Shown: piece by piece, positions 18,315 to 26,482 of the stretch
How positions within the stretch are numbered: position 1 is the stretch's first letter
How the letters are laid out: every line of letters begins with the position of its first letter
NCBI GenBank assembly: GCA_024742405.1
Contig: JANSYP010000003.1
Coordinates: 124,001-188,000 of the forward strand
Origin: Paracoccaceae bacterium
GTDB lineage: Bacteria; Pseudomonadota; Alphaproteobacteria; Rhodobacterales; Rhodobacteraceae
DNA: 64,000 bases
Direction of reading: 5' to 3'
The notes under the pieces: model-generated
Seen by the model: the letters and a program-made list of their open reading frames with translations, nothing else
Told to the model about the DNA's origin: nothing
Databases searched by the model: none
Program-made: the position numbers and the translations under genes

Positions 18315-19682
18315 ATGCATAGATCAACCCTCTCGCCCCTCCCCGCGGAGCCTGCCACGCCAGTTGACTTGACGGCTGTCCGGTCCGCCTTAGACACGGT
18401 TCTAAAGAGCCCGGAATTCGGTGGCGCTGCACGGCTACAATCGTTTTTGACGTATGTCGTTGAGGAGGCTTTGGCCGGCCGTTCGGTTGCGATCCGCGCG
18501 CGCAAGATTGCGGAGCACGTTTACAAACGTCCGCCGGATCAGGGCGATGATCCGATGGCCGTCGTCAGGGTTGACGCAGGGCGTCTGCGGCGCAGGCTCG
18601 ACGATTATTATGCCGCGTCAGGAAAGAACGCGGCCCTGCGCATTCACATCGATCCCGGAGGCTATGCCCCTCGGTTCGAGTGGATCGGAGAGGATCACCC
18701 GACTGGTGACGCTCCGACAAAACCGCGCGTTGTCCTCTCGCGGCCCGCATATGTGGCGGCTGTGTCCGGCTGGGGGGTGTTGGCTGTGGTCCTGCTCTCG
18801 CTGGTCGTGCTTCGCCTGACGGGCGGGGCTGGCGCGGTCGCGGTCGATCCGGCGACCGGTCGTTCGGCCGATATTCGCGAGGCTTTGTTTGCAGCATCGC
18901 CGGCAAAGCTTCAGGCGGTCAATCTGGCGGAACAGGCGCGCGGTATCATGTTTCCACCGCTGGACCGCCAGAGGCTGGAATCCGTGCTCAGCATGTTCGA
19001 GCAATCGATGGATCTCGACCCGACCTATCACGGCGGCCACGCGGGCGCGGCACAGGTCCAGGCGATGCTCGCCATGACTTCCCCGTCGGCCTCCTATCGG
19101 GAGGACACCCTGGCGAACGCGGCGACGGATGCTGCCAGAGCCGTCGACCTTGCTCCTGCAGAAGGGTGGAGCCATTCGGCTTTGGCCCTCGTCGCGATGG
19201 GCAACAGGCAGTACGGGCAGGCTCTCGACATCTCGGAGCGTGCACGAACGCTGAGTCCGGAGGATCCCCATGTTCTGGAGTTCGACGCGCTGATCGCCCT
19301 TTTCAGCGGTGAGTTTGAGCGTGCCCTGGCTGCCTCAGAACCGCCAGATCATTCCCAGCGGGCGGATCACCGGTTCTCCCATCGCAATGTGTCGGCTGCG
19401 GCCAACTATCATCTGGGAGACGACAGAGAGACCATCCGCCTCTTTACCGAGGCTGCGCGCGCGGGCGATCCGATCAGTGCAATCAGCATGAGCTATCTGA
19501 TCGCCGCACACCATAACCTTGGCGACCACGACGCTGCCGAAGCCATGCTGAGCCTGCTGAATCGCGCGTGGCCAGGATTTCCTGTGGACGCGCTTTTTTT
19601 CAGGCTTTTCAAGGATCAAACGCTCGCCACAGCCGTTATCGCGCCGCTCACCGATGCGGGATGGCGCCCAAGAGCCCCCTAG
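18315..19682 (+). CDS. Membrane-tethered TPR protein with putative N-terminal DNA-binding domain
   Basis: This 455-residue protein begins with a cytoplasmic domain of about 120 residues containing RLQSFLTYVVEEALAG, ARKIAEHVYKRP, VVRVDAGRLRRRLDDYY and IHIDPGGYAPRFEW. This domain type recurs at the front of membrane-bound cyclase-like and TPR proteins and looks like a winged-helix regulator. One transmembrane helix follows (WGVLAVVLLSLVVLRLTGG). The rest, presumably periplasmic, is a run of TPR-like helices. I chose the ATG at 18315 because the longer frame runs back through the inverted-repeat operator. It probably senses a periplasmic cue for the divergent sulfatase operon. Confidence 0.7.
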   Translation: MHRSTLSPLPAEPATPVDLTAVRSALDTVLKSPEFGGAARLQSFLTYVVEEALAGRSVAIRARKIAEHVYKRPPDQGDDPMAVVRVDAGRLRRRLDDYYAASGKNAALRIHIDPGGYAPRFEWIGEDHPTGDAPTKPRVVLSRPAYVAAVSGWGVLAVVLLSLVVLRLTGGAGAVAVDPATGRSADIREALFAASPAKLQAVNLAEQARGIMFPPLDRQRLESVLSMFEQSMDLDPTYHGGHAGAAQVQAMLAMTSPSASYREDTLANAATDAARAVDLAPAEGWSHSALALVAMGNRQYGQALDISERARTLSPEDPHVLEFDALIALFSGEFERALAASEPPDHSQRADHRFSHRNVSAAANYHLGDDRETIRLFTEAARAGDPISAISMSYLIAAHHNLGDHDAAEAMLSLLNRAWPGFPVDALFFRLFKDQTLATAVIAPLTDAGWRPRAP

Positions 19683-21021
19683 ACCTATCGCACGGGCGCA
19701 CCGGGTCGGATCCGGCACTCCGACAGTCAGTGCGAACAAACAGATCCAGCATCGGGCAGTCTCGGCGTGCGAACTCTCCCTTCATCGTCACCGACCCAAG
19801 GGGACGTCGCAATGTCGATCGGCGGTGCGTCGGCACTTCGTTGCATCGAAACGTCGTGACGCCCATCACATCCGCGGAGGAAACGGTCGAGGCAACCGGT
19901 AGCGACGCCCCCGGCCCCACTTGGCCAAAGACGAAGCCAATCCCGCATTTTACGCGTTGGCTTACCTCCAGCTCGGTCGATTTCACCGAATTGTCGCTTG
20001 GACCGAGCTCGAAAGATGGATGCCTAAGATAGCGCAGCCAAGACGCCGAGAGGTGCCGGCGTATTCGTCGAAACCGACCGACTGCAGCTTGCCCTTAGGG
20101 CGAAGAGAGTCGTGCAAAGGGACGTAGAACGGATGCTGGACGGCCCCTTTTGCGGAGACCTCGGACGTGCCAGGCTGGGTCATCATCATCGACGTCCAGC
20201 CTGGGACGCCGCGTGAGCGCAACCGCGGCCTCGCGGAAAACGCACGGTCATGGTGGCCGGGATCTTCCCGGTTCGGCCCGGACCTGACCGGTGACCTCCG
20301 CGCGTATTGTTCCGTTCTCGATGTCGCCTGTTGGGCGCATCTCGTAAACCGGCTCACCCTGACCGGGTGAGCCGTCGAATTAGCTTTTCCTCAATGCGAT
20401 CCTCGCTGAGCTTGCACGAGGCAGTGCCGAAGCTTCTGACCAGATTGGGTTCTTTCAGGCGCGGCCCTGTGCCCGCGGCTAGGACGACGCGCTCTCACCG
20501 GCACCCGGCATTTCCAATGCCTGGATCACACAGAAAATACTTTCGACGGGCACGGGCGCGTCCGCATCGGTGATGGCCGTCAAACCGTGGGGCGTTGAAG
20601 CCTGCGTCACAAGGGTGGTTAGGGCCGACATAGGCTTCCGTTTGATTTTCCGGTTCATGGGTCTGTTGGTGGATCGGGTGCGCGGGAAGATCCTGTGGCT
20701 CTGCCTGACGAATCCGAGGGCGATTACTCGGCTCAAGCGCCGGGGAGCCGACATAGAGGCGTCCTGGTTTACCTGTCGGCGGCGCGGTTTCGTCCCTGAA
20801 GGTGTTTGTCGCCCAACCACCGACCGAAGCGCGATGGCAGCCATGACGCCGGAGCCTCGACGGGCTCACACCGCGGGCTTATCACCGGTAGACGAAAAAG
20901 CGCCGGCGCCGATACCATACCATGATCGATCCGCGGCATCGGGGGGAGTGTCGCCCATTTCCCACGTCCGACCAACTGCGCGACACGACATCCGACCCCG
21001 GAGAAAGGCGGCAAATACAGA
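19683..21021. other. 1.3-kb stretch with no convincing gene
   Basis: Several short open frames exist on both strands; none has a recognisable domain. The least bad is a 50-codon minus-strand frame (about 20631-20479) starting MSALTTLVTQAS, which I do not call. The sequence may be a decayed region or hold an untranslated RNA. It must also include the promoter of the SulP gene. Confidence 0.5.
20351..20373. terminator. Strong 9-bp hairpin, possible terminator
   Basis: GGCTCACCC and GGGTGAGCC are exact complements around a TGACC loop. The plus-strand downstream sequence GTCGAATTAGCTTTTCC is only partly U-rich. The hairpin stands in a gene-free stretch with no gene immediately upstream, so it might end an unrecognised transcript. 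Confidence 0.4.
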
Positions 21022-22746
21022 ATGCAATGGCCCCGCATGCTCTCGCGCATTCCGGTTTTCGCCGGCATTCTGCCGATCCGTCCCGGTCAGGTTCCCGGTG
21101 AAATCATTGCGGGTATAACGCTGGCTGCGCTCGCGATTCCCGAGGTCATGGGATACACGCAGATCGCGGGAACGCCCCTGATTTCGGGGCTCTACACGAT
21201 CCTCATACCCGCCGCTCTGTTCGCGATCTTCGGCTCTTCGCGCCACCTCGTGGTCGGCGCGGATTCTGCAACCGCCGCGATTTTGGCCAGTGGTCTGATC
21301 GGTCTCGCCGCGGTGGGATCGGATGAATACATGGCGCTGGCCATGGCGCTGGCGATCATGGTCGGGCTCCTGCTCTTTCTTGCCAGCGCCTTCGGGCTCG
21401 GCTTCATGGCCGATTTCTTATCGCGACCGGTTCTCGTCGGGTTTCTGTCAGGTGTCGGCATTCAGGTCATGGTACATGCCCTGACCGGTCTCGCCGGTAT
21501 CCACGGCGAGCAGGACGGCATGATCGCGACCATACAGTCACTGCCGTCGGGCCTGGCCGGCGCGAACCCTGCTGCGCTCGGCATCGCGGCGGCCACGGTC
21601 GTCACCCTTGTCGCCGGCAAGCTGATCTCGGCACGGTGGCACATTCGTCCGCCGACCGCGATGCTGGTGGTGATTGTCGCGATTACACTCTCCTGGGCCT
21701 ATGACCTCGCCCGGGTGGTTCCCGTCGTGGGGGCCATCCCGAGTGGACTGCCCCGGCTCGCGCTTCCGGAGATCGACCGTCACCTGCCATTGGTCTGGGC
21801 GCTTCTTCCAACGGCGTTCGCGATGGCCGTCGTCGTTCTGGCCCAAAGTGCGGCGACCGCACGGGCCTATGCCACGCGCAACCAGGAGACGCTTGATGAA
21901 ACGCGCGACCTGTTTGCCCTGGGCCTTGCCAATCTCGGCGCGGGATTCAGCGGCGCCTTCGTGGTGAATGGCAGTCCGACAAAGACCGCGATGGTCAGCT
22001 CGGCCGGCGGCCAGACCCAGCTGTCGCTGCTGGTGATGGTGGGTGTCGTCGTGATGACACTGTTGTTCCTGACCGCGCCCCTGTCCTACCTGCCCCAAGC
22101 GGTGCTGTCCGGTGTGGTCTTGCTGATCGGGATCGAGCTGATCGATTTCCGCGGCCTGGCTAGCATCTACAGGACCCGGCGCGCAGAGTTCTGGGTCGCG
22201 CTGTTGACGGTTGGCGCCGTGGTTGTCTTTGGCGTCGAGCATGGGATCGGCCTCGCCGTGATCCTCTCGATCATCAGCCATACCCGACACGGGTACCGAC
22301 CGAGAGATCTGATCCTCGCCGAGGATTCCGACGGCAATCTGCACGGCGCGCCGCTGAGTGCAGGCACGCAGATCCGACCCGGTCTGATCGTCTATCGCTT
22401 CGCCCACGCGATGTATTTCGCCAACTCTCAGCTGATGCGCGACGAAATCTCCGAACTGACACGATCCTCCGCACCACCGCTGAGATGGTTCTGCATCGAT
22501 ATCTCGGCCGTCGATGATATCGACTACACCGCGCAGACGACACTCGCGGATCTCGATTGCGCCCTCGCCGCCCAATCCATCCGTCTGGTGTTCATGCACA
22601 ATGTGTCTGAGCCCCGAGAGCGCAGCCGAACGCAGATCGTGACCCAGTTCGGCGCGAAGGTGATGTTCGATTCCCTCCCCGATCTCCTGGCCAGCTATGA
22701 GCTGTCGGGCGCGTCTGTGAAGCCAAAGGGCCGCGTGTCCGAATAG
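21022..22746 (+). CDS. SulP family inorganic anion transporter with STAS domain
   Basis: This 574-residue inner-membrane permease, probably for sulfate, has about twelve helices. It begins with the SulP core VPGEIIAGITLAALAIPEVM and GYTQIAGTPLISGLYTILIP, and includes FGSSRHLVVGADSATAAILA. Its C-terminal cytoplasmic STAS domain holds RWFCIDISAVDDIDYTAQTT, the regulatory phosphate-site region of the fold. SulP proteins carry sulfate, bicarbonate or dicarboxylates. Its place between two sulfatase modules favours sulfate, either uptake or disposal of sulfate freed by the sulfatases. It appears monocistronic. Confidence 0.9.
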   Translation: MQWPRMLSRIPVFAGILPIRPGQVPGEIIAGITLAALAIPEVMGYTQIAGTPLISGLYTILIPAALFAIFGSSRHLVVGADSATAAILASGLIGLAAVGSDEYMALAMALAIMVGLLLFLASAFGLGFMADFLSRPVLVGFLSGVGIQVMVHALTGLAGIHGEQDGMIATIQSLPSGLAGANPAALGIAAATVVTLVAGKLISARWHIRPPTAMLVVIVAITLSWAYDLARVVPVVGAIPSGLPRLALPEIDRHLPLVWALLPTAFAMAVVVLAQSAATARAYATRNQETLDETRDLFALGLANLGAGFSGAFVVNGSPTKTAMVSSAGGQTQLSLLVMVGVVVMTLLFLTAPLSYLPQAVLSGVVLLIGIELIDFRGLASIYRTRRAEFWVALLTVGAVVVFGVEHGIGLAVILSIISHTRHGYRPRDLILAEDSDGNLHGAPLSAGTQIRPGLIVYRFAHAMYFANSQLMRDEISELTRSSAPPLRWFCIDISAVDDIDYTAQTTLADLDCALAAQSIRLVFMHNVSEPRERSRTQIVTQFGAKVMFDSLPDLLASYELSGASVKPKGRVSE

Positions 22747-22877
22747 CCCCCACCGGAAACCATGCCCCGCTCAATTTGGTGCTCGCGGTGCCCTGAACTC
22801 TCCGCCGCGACACACTTCAGCAGGACCTAGCGAACACAGTGCTCGGGATGGCGTGCAATAGCGTCGGTCGGGGTGCA

Positions 22878-23813
22878 TCACTGCGGGCGATACACCAGTC
22901 GAAACCCTAAATGAGATGTGGACGAGTCAGCCGAAGTACTGTTTCGCGCGGCGATCCGATAGCGGTAGCAGTAGCTGCGGTGGCAGAGAAACGATCCGCC
23001 CTTGCTGAGCTTGAACCCCTTCTTGCCGGCATGGGCGCGGGCGACCGATTTCTTCAGGGACCGAACCTTGAAAGGCTCCGATGTCATTTCCCAGACATTG
23101 CCGACCATATTGTAGAGCCCGTAGCCGTTTGGCGCGAACGACCGCGCGGGGGCCGTACCGGCATACCCGTCGGCACCGGTGTCCTGGTGCGGAAACGTCC
23201 CCTGCCAAATATTGCAAGGAAGGTATTCCGTATCGTCGGGTTCCTGGTCGCCCCATGGGAACGCGACATCCGCGAGTCCGCCCCGCGCCGCATGCTCCCA
23301 CTCGACCTCGGTGGGCAGTCGTCCCCCCGCCCAGGCGGCAAACGCCGTTGCATCGTTCCAGGAAACATGGACCACGGGATGGTCAGGATCGGCCAGGTCC
23401 GCACTGTCCGGCCCGTGAATGCAGCGCCAGGTCGCACCGGGGATCATGCGCCACCACGGGGCTTCGGCCACGGCGCGGCTGGGCGGCGCGTCCTTGGGCA
23501 GCAACCCCTGAAACACCAGCGAGTCGCCCAGACGCTCTGCATCTGTCCGGTATCCCGTATCCTCAACGAAGGCTGCAAAACGGGCGTTGGTCACGGTCGT
23601 TGCGTCCATTCGGAATGGAGCGATCTTCTTTCGCCGCAGAGGGCCTTCGCCATCCATCTCGAATAACGGCCGGTCCGTCCCGATCAGCGCGGCACCACCC
23701 GAAATGTCGATAACTTCGCCGGGGCGGTCGCGCCCCCCCCGGGCGGCATACGCACCGGCCCGAGGTTGCGTCTCTGCCGACGTTTCCCTTGCAGGCGTAC
23801 AGCAGGACTTCAT
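22878..23813 (-). CDS. Formylglycine-generating enzyme (sulfatase maturase, SUMF1 type)
   Basis: This 311-residue cytosolic copper-dependent oxidase converts the core Cys of sulfatases to formylglycine. The fold blocks are DISGGAALIGTDRPLF, VHVSWNDATAFAAWAGGRLP, TEVEWEHAARGG and NMVGNVWEMTSEPF. Both catalytic cysteines are present in GGSFLCHRSYCYRYRIAARN: Cys277 and Cys282, the same CHRSYC spacing as the human and Streptomyces enzymes. It is therefore a true maturase and not merely a SUMF1-domain protein. The N terminus MKSCCTPARET is also family-like. It lies 61 bases downstream of the choline-sulfatase-like gene in the same operon and should serve the arylsulfatase at 14.7 kb too. Confidence 0.93.
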   Translation of the reverse strand: MKSCCTPARETSAETQPRAGAYAARGGRDRPGEVIDISGGAALIGTDRPLFEMDGEGPLRRKKIAPFRMDATTVTNARFAAFVEDTGYRTDAERLGDSLVFQGLLPKDAPPSRAVAEAPWWRMIPGATWRCIHGPDSADLADPDHPVVHVSWNDATAFAAWAGGRLPTEVEWEHAARGGLADVAFPWGDQEPDDTEYLPCNIWQGTFPHQDTGADGYAGTAPARSFAPNGYGLYNMVGNVWEMTSEPFKVRSLKKSVARAHAGKKGFKLSKGGSFLCHRSYCYRYRIAARNSTSADSSTSHLGFRLVYRPQ

Positions 23814-23874
23814 GGCGCGATGCTCAGCAGCTCACGCAAGGAACCGGCCCCGGGGGTCGTCTCCACACGCGGAC

Positions 23875-25437
23875 CTACTTCTTCGCGTGGCGCGGATGCT
23901 GCGGCTCGGTGACCGGCACATAGGGAAACCGCCCCCGTTGCTTTGTCGCCGTGGTGCTGGGATCGACACCACCGCGCACATAGACCTTGGCGGGATCATA
24001 GGGCGGACCGTAATCCCAGGATGGGAAGCGTCCATGTTTCATCGCCTCCTGAACAAAAAGCCGCTTGCGCTGCGACACGCGGATCCGAGCGTCCAGATCG
24101 TCTTCGTCCCATCGCGCCTGCATCTCGGCGAACATCGCATTCAGATCATCCTGATAGGCTGGCTCATCCGCAAGGTTTGTCAGCTCAAGCGGGTCCTTCT
24201 CAAGATCAAAGAGCATCTTCGGATCTGTGCGACTGTGAACCAGCTTCAGATGTCCTCGGATCATGATCAGAGCGGGCGCATAGAGCCCTTCGCCCGTGAA
24301 TTCGATGAAAATCTTGTCTTCGGGGCTTCCGCGCTCCGGCAGATCCAGAAGATTGCGGCCGTCATAGGGCGCCGCGAACCCGTTGAATGTGCCGTCACTG
24401 GCGATCGCGGTGAAGGTCGGCAGCAGATCCACCAGCGACGCGAGCGCGTCTTCGCGATGGCCTGCCTTCACGCCGGGACCTTGCAGTATGAGAGGCACAC
24501 GTACAGACGCCTCGTAAGGGTTGAACTTGTACCACATCCCGCGTTCGCCCAGCATTTCGCCATGGTCGGAGGTGAAAAGGACATAGGTGTTGTCCAGTTC
24601 CCCGATGCTTTCAAGCGTGTCGATCAGGCCACCGATCAGCTCGTCGAGATGCGTGACCATCGCGAAATAGCCGCGGCGCGCGTTGTAGAGTTGCTCGGGC
24701 GTGATGTCGAACTCGTCCTGCCGGATCGTCAGATAGTATCGCTGAGACCAGGGATCGCGATCCTCATACGGGATGTGCGGCACCTCGGGTTCGGGGATAT
24801 CGGCGCCCTCATACATGTCCCAGTACTTGCGGCCCGCAACGAAGGGGTTGTGCGGTTGGGTGAAGGACACGTGCAGCATGAAGGGCCGGTCGTCCGTCGA
24901 TCGCGCGTGGTTGTAGAGTTCCTGTTTGGCGGACTGGAAGACCTCTTCGTCGTAGTCGATCTGGAGATTGCGCTCGCATTGCCCGGCCTCGACAACGCTC
25001 AGGAGGCTCATGACCGACGGGGCATAGGGCTCGTCCGTCTGATCCCAGTCCGCGGTCCAGGCGAAATCCGACGGATAGATGTCTGTCGTGATGCGCTCTT
25101 CGAAGCCATGGAGCTGGTCCGGCCCGACGAAATGCATCTTGCCCGCGAGGGTGGTCTTGTAGCCCAGCAGGCGCAGATAGTGGGCAAAAGTGGGCTCGGA
25201 CGGCAGGAATTCCGCTCCGTTGTCGAAGACGCCGACATCCGACGGCAAGCGACCGGTCATCATCGAGGCCCGCGACGGACCGCAAACCGGGTTGTTGCAA
25301 TAGCTGTTGGCAAAGGTCGTGCCGCGCGCGGCGAGTTTATCGATATTCGGGGTGATAGCGTAAGGCTTGTTGTAGGCAGACAGGCACAGGGCGGTCATCT
25401 GATCAGCCTGTATGACAAGGATATTTGGGCGGGGCAT
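23875..25437 (-). CDS. betC: Choline-sulfatase-like sulfatase
   Basis: This 520-residue cytosolic enzyme (no signal peptide) would cleave choline-O-sulfate or a related ester to the free alcohol and sulfate. The active-site core is Cys52-Gly-Pro-Ser-Arg56 in NPVCGPSRASMMTGRLP. Residues 99-125 carry GKMHFVGPDQLHGFEER and TTDIYPSDF, a block I know from choline-sulfatases. The C terminus has the family's RKRLFVQEAMKHGRFPSWDY. The ATG at 25437 begins RPNILVIQADQ, as in the family; an upstream ATG adds only 13 unconserved residues. No betaine genes or choline transporter lie nearby, and the neighbours are a TAXI-TRAP importer and a ROK regulator. The substrate may therefore be a different small sulfate ester. 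Confidence 0.82.
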   Translation of the reverse strand: MPRPNILVIQADQMTALCLSAYNKPYAITPNIDKLAARGTTFANSYCNNPVCGPSRASMMTGRLPSDVGVFDNGAEFLPSEPTFAHYLRLLGYKTTLAGKMHFVGPDQLHGFEERITTDIYPSDFAWTADWDQTDEPYAPSVMSLLSVVEAGQCERNLQIDYDEEVFQSAKQELYNHARSTDDRPFMLHVSFTQPHNPFVAGRKYWDMYEGADIPEPEVPHIPYEDRDPWSQRYYLTIRQDEFDITPEQLYNARRGYFAMVTHLDELIGGLIDTLESIGELDNTYVLFTSDHGEMLGERGMWYKFNPYEASVRVPLILQGPGVKAGHREDALASLVDLLPTFTAIASDGTFNGFAAPYDGRNLLDLPERGSPEDKIFIEFTGEGLYAPALIMIRGHLKLVHSRTDPKMLFDLEKDPLELTNLADEPAYQDDLNAMFAEMQARWDEDDLDARIRVSQRKRLFVQEAMKHGRFPSWDYGPPYDPAKVYVRGGVDPSTTATKQRGRFPYVPVTEPQHPRHAKK

Positions 25438-25510
25438 TCGGGTATCCTGGACTCTGAAGACTTGTGCCCGGGGCATCCACGAGATGCCCCGGAAGCGTTA
25501 TGCTCTGCAC

Positions 25511-26482
25511 TTAACCGCTTGTTCTGGAGACGAACTCCTCGATGCCGGGCACTCCGATCTCGCGGTAGTACCTCAGCGCGCCCGGGTGCAGCGGCGAGCC
25601 GAAGCCGTTCAGCACCGTCTCCGCCGACATGCTGCCGAACGCCGGATGCACACCGGCCAGAGCGTCGAGGTTTTCAAACACCGCCTTGGTCATTTCATAG
25701 ACCCGTTCTTCGGGCACATCAGCCGAAATCACGAGCCCGTTCGCGAGCCCGTACGTGGCGGTGTTTCCGGGCACATCCTCATAGGTGCCGCCGGGAATGG
25801 ACAGCCGGAAGTACGGAGGATACTCGGCATTCAGCTCCTCGAAGAACCCATCTTCGACCGGGATGAGCTTCAGATCGCGCTGCGCGGCCAGCTTGATTAC
25901 CGGCGCAAGGGGAAAGGACCCGTTCCAGAGGGCTGCATCGATATTGCCGTCGCTCAACATGTCGACCATGTCGCCCAGACGCACGCGGAACGGATCGAAG
26001 TCGTCGCCGGCAACCTTGGCCATCAGCACATTGGCATCCAGCATCGACACCCCGCCCGGCTGCCCCATACCGACCCGCTTGCCCTTGAGATCCTCGACCG
26101 AGTTCACGGGGCCACCCTCAAGCGCGATGATGTGCATCGCAACCGGTGCAATCGACATCCAGGACATGATCTTGCCCGGCTCGGTGCCTTCGTAATTTCC
26201 GGTCGCTGTGTAAGCCTCATAAGCCGAAAGCGATGTCGCCATGGACGCCTCAAGCTCGCCATCCTGCATCAGGGCGATGTTGGCGACGTAGCCCTTGGTT
26301 TCCTCGGCGGTCGCCTGAACGCCCTCGACATTCTGGTTGATCACGTCGGCGATCCCCGCCGACCATGTGTAGGCCGTGCAGGTCACCGGGCATGACCCGA
26401 TGGACAGGTAGTCATTGGCCTGTGCGGTTCCGGGCACTGCGAGTGCCGCCGCAAGGAGCGCGGGTCTGATCTCAATTCTCAC
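25511..26482 (-). CDS. TAXI-family TRAP transporter solute-binding protein
   Basis: This 323-residue periplasmic receptor delivers substrate to the fused TRAP permease encoded upstream. The signal peptide is RPALLAAALAVPGTAQA. The mature protein starts NDYLSIGSCPVTCTAYTWSA, and family-typical segments include LKGKRVGMGQPGGVS and LVISADVPEERVYEMTKAVF. I set the start at GTG 26482: a GGGAG site lies eight bases upstream, it gives a clean signal peptide, and it overlaps the permease stop by 11 bases. The longer ATG frame reads back through permease DNA. The substrate is unknown; context suggests a sulfate ester. Confidence 0.88.
   Translation of the reverse strand: MRIEIRPALLAAALAVPGTAQANDYLSIGSCPVTCTAYTWSAGIADVINQNVEGVQATAEETKGYVANIALMQDGELEASMATSLSAYEAYTATGNYEGTEPGKIMSWMSIAPVAMHIIALEGGPVNSVEDLKGKRVGMGQPGGVSMLDANVLMAKVAGDDFDPFRVRLGDMVDMLSDGNIDAALWNGSFPLAPVIKLAAQRDLKLIPVEDGFFEELNAEYPPYFRLSIPGGTYEDVPGNTATYGLANGLVISADVPEERVYEMTKAVFENLDALAGVHPAFGSMSAETVLNGFGSPLHPGALRYYREIGVPGIEEFVSRTSG

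Noticed and set aside
20570-21118. 182-codon plus-strand frame running into the SulP gene
   Set aside because: It has no recognisable domain, overlaps the well-supported SulP start and has an Arg-rich shadow composition.
23587-25866. 759-codon plus-strand open frame opposite the choline-sulfatase and maturase genes
   Set aside because: It is antisense to two genes with complete catalytic motifs, is rich in Arg/His/Gly shadow composition and has no domain of its own.
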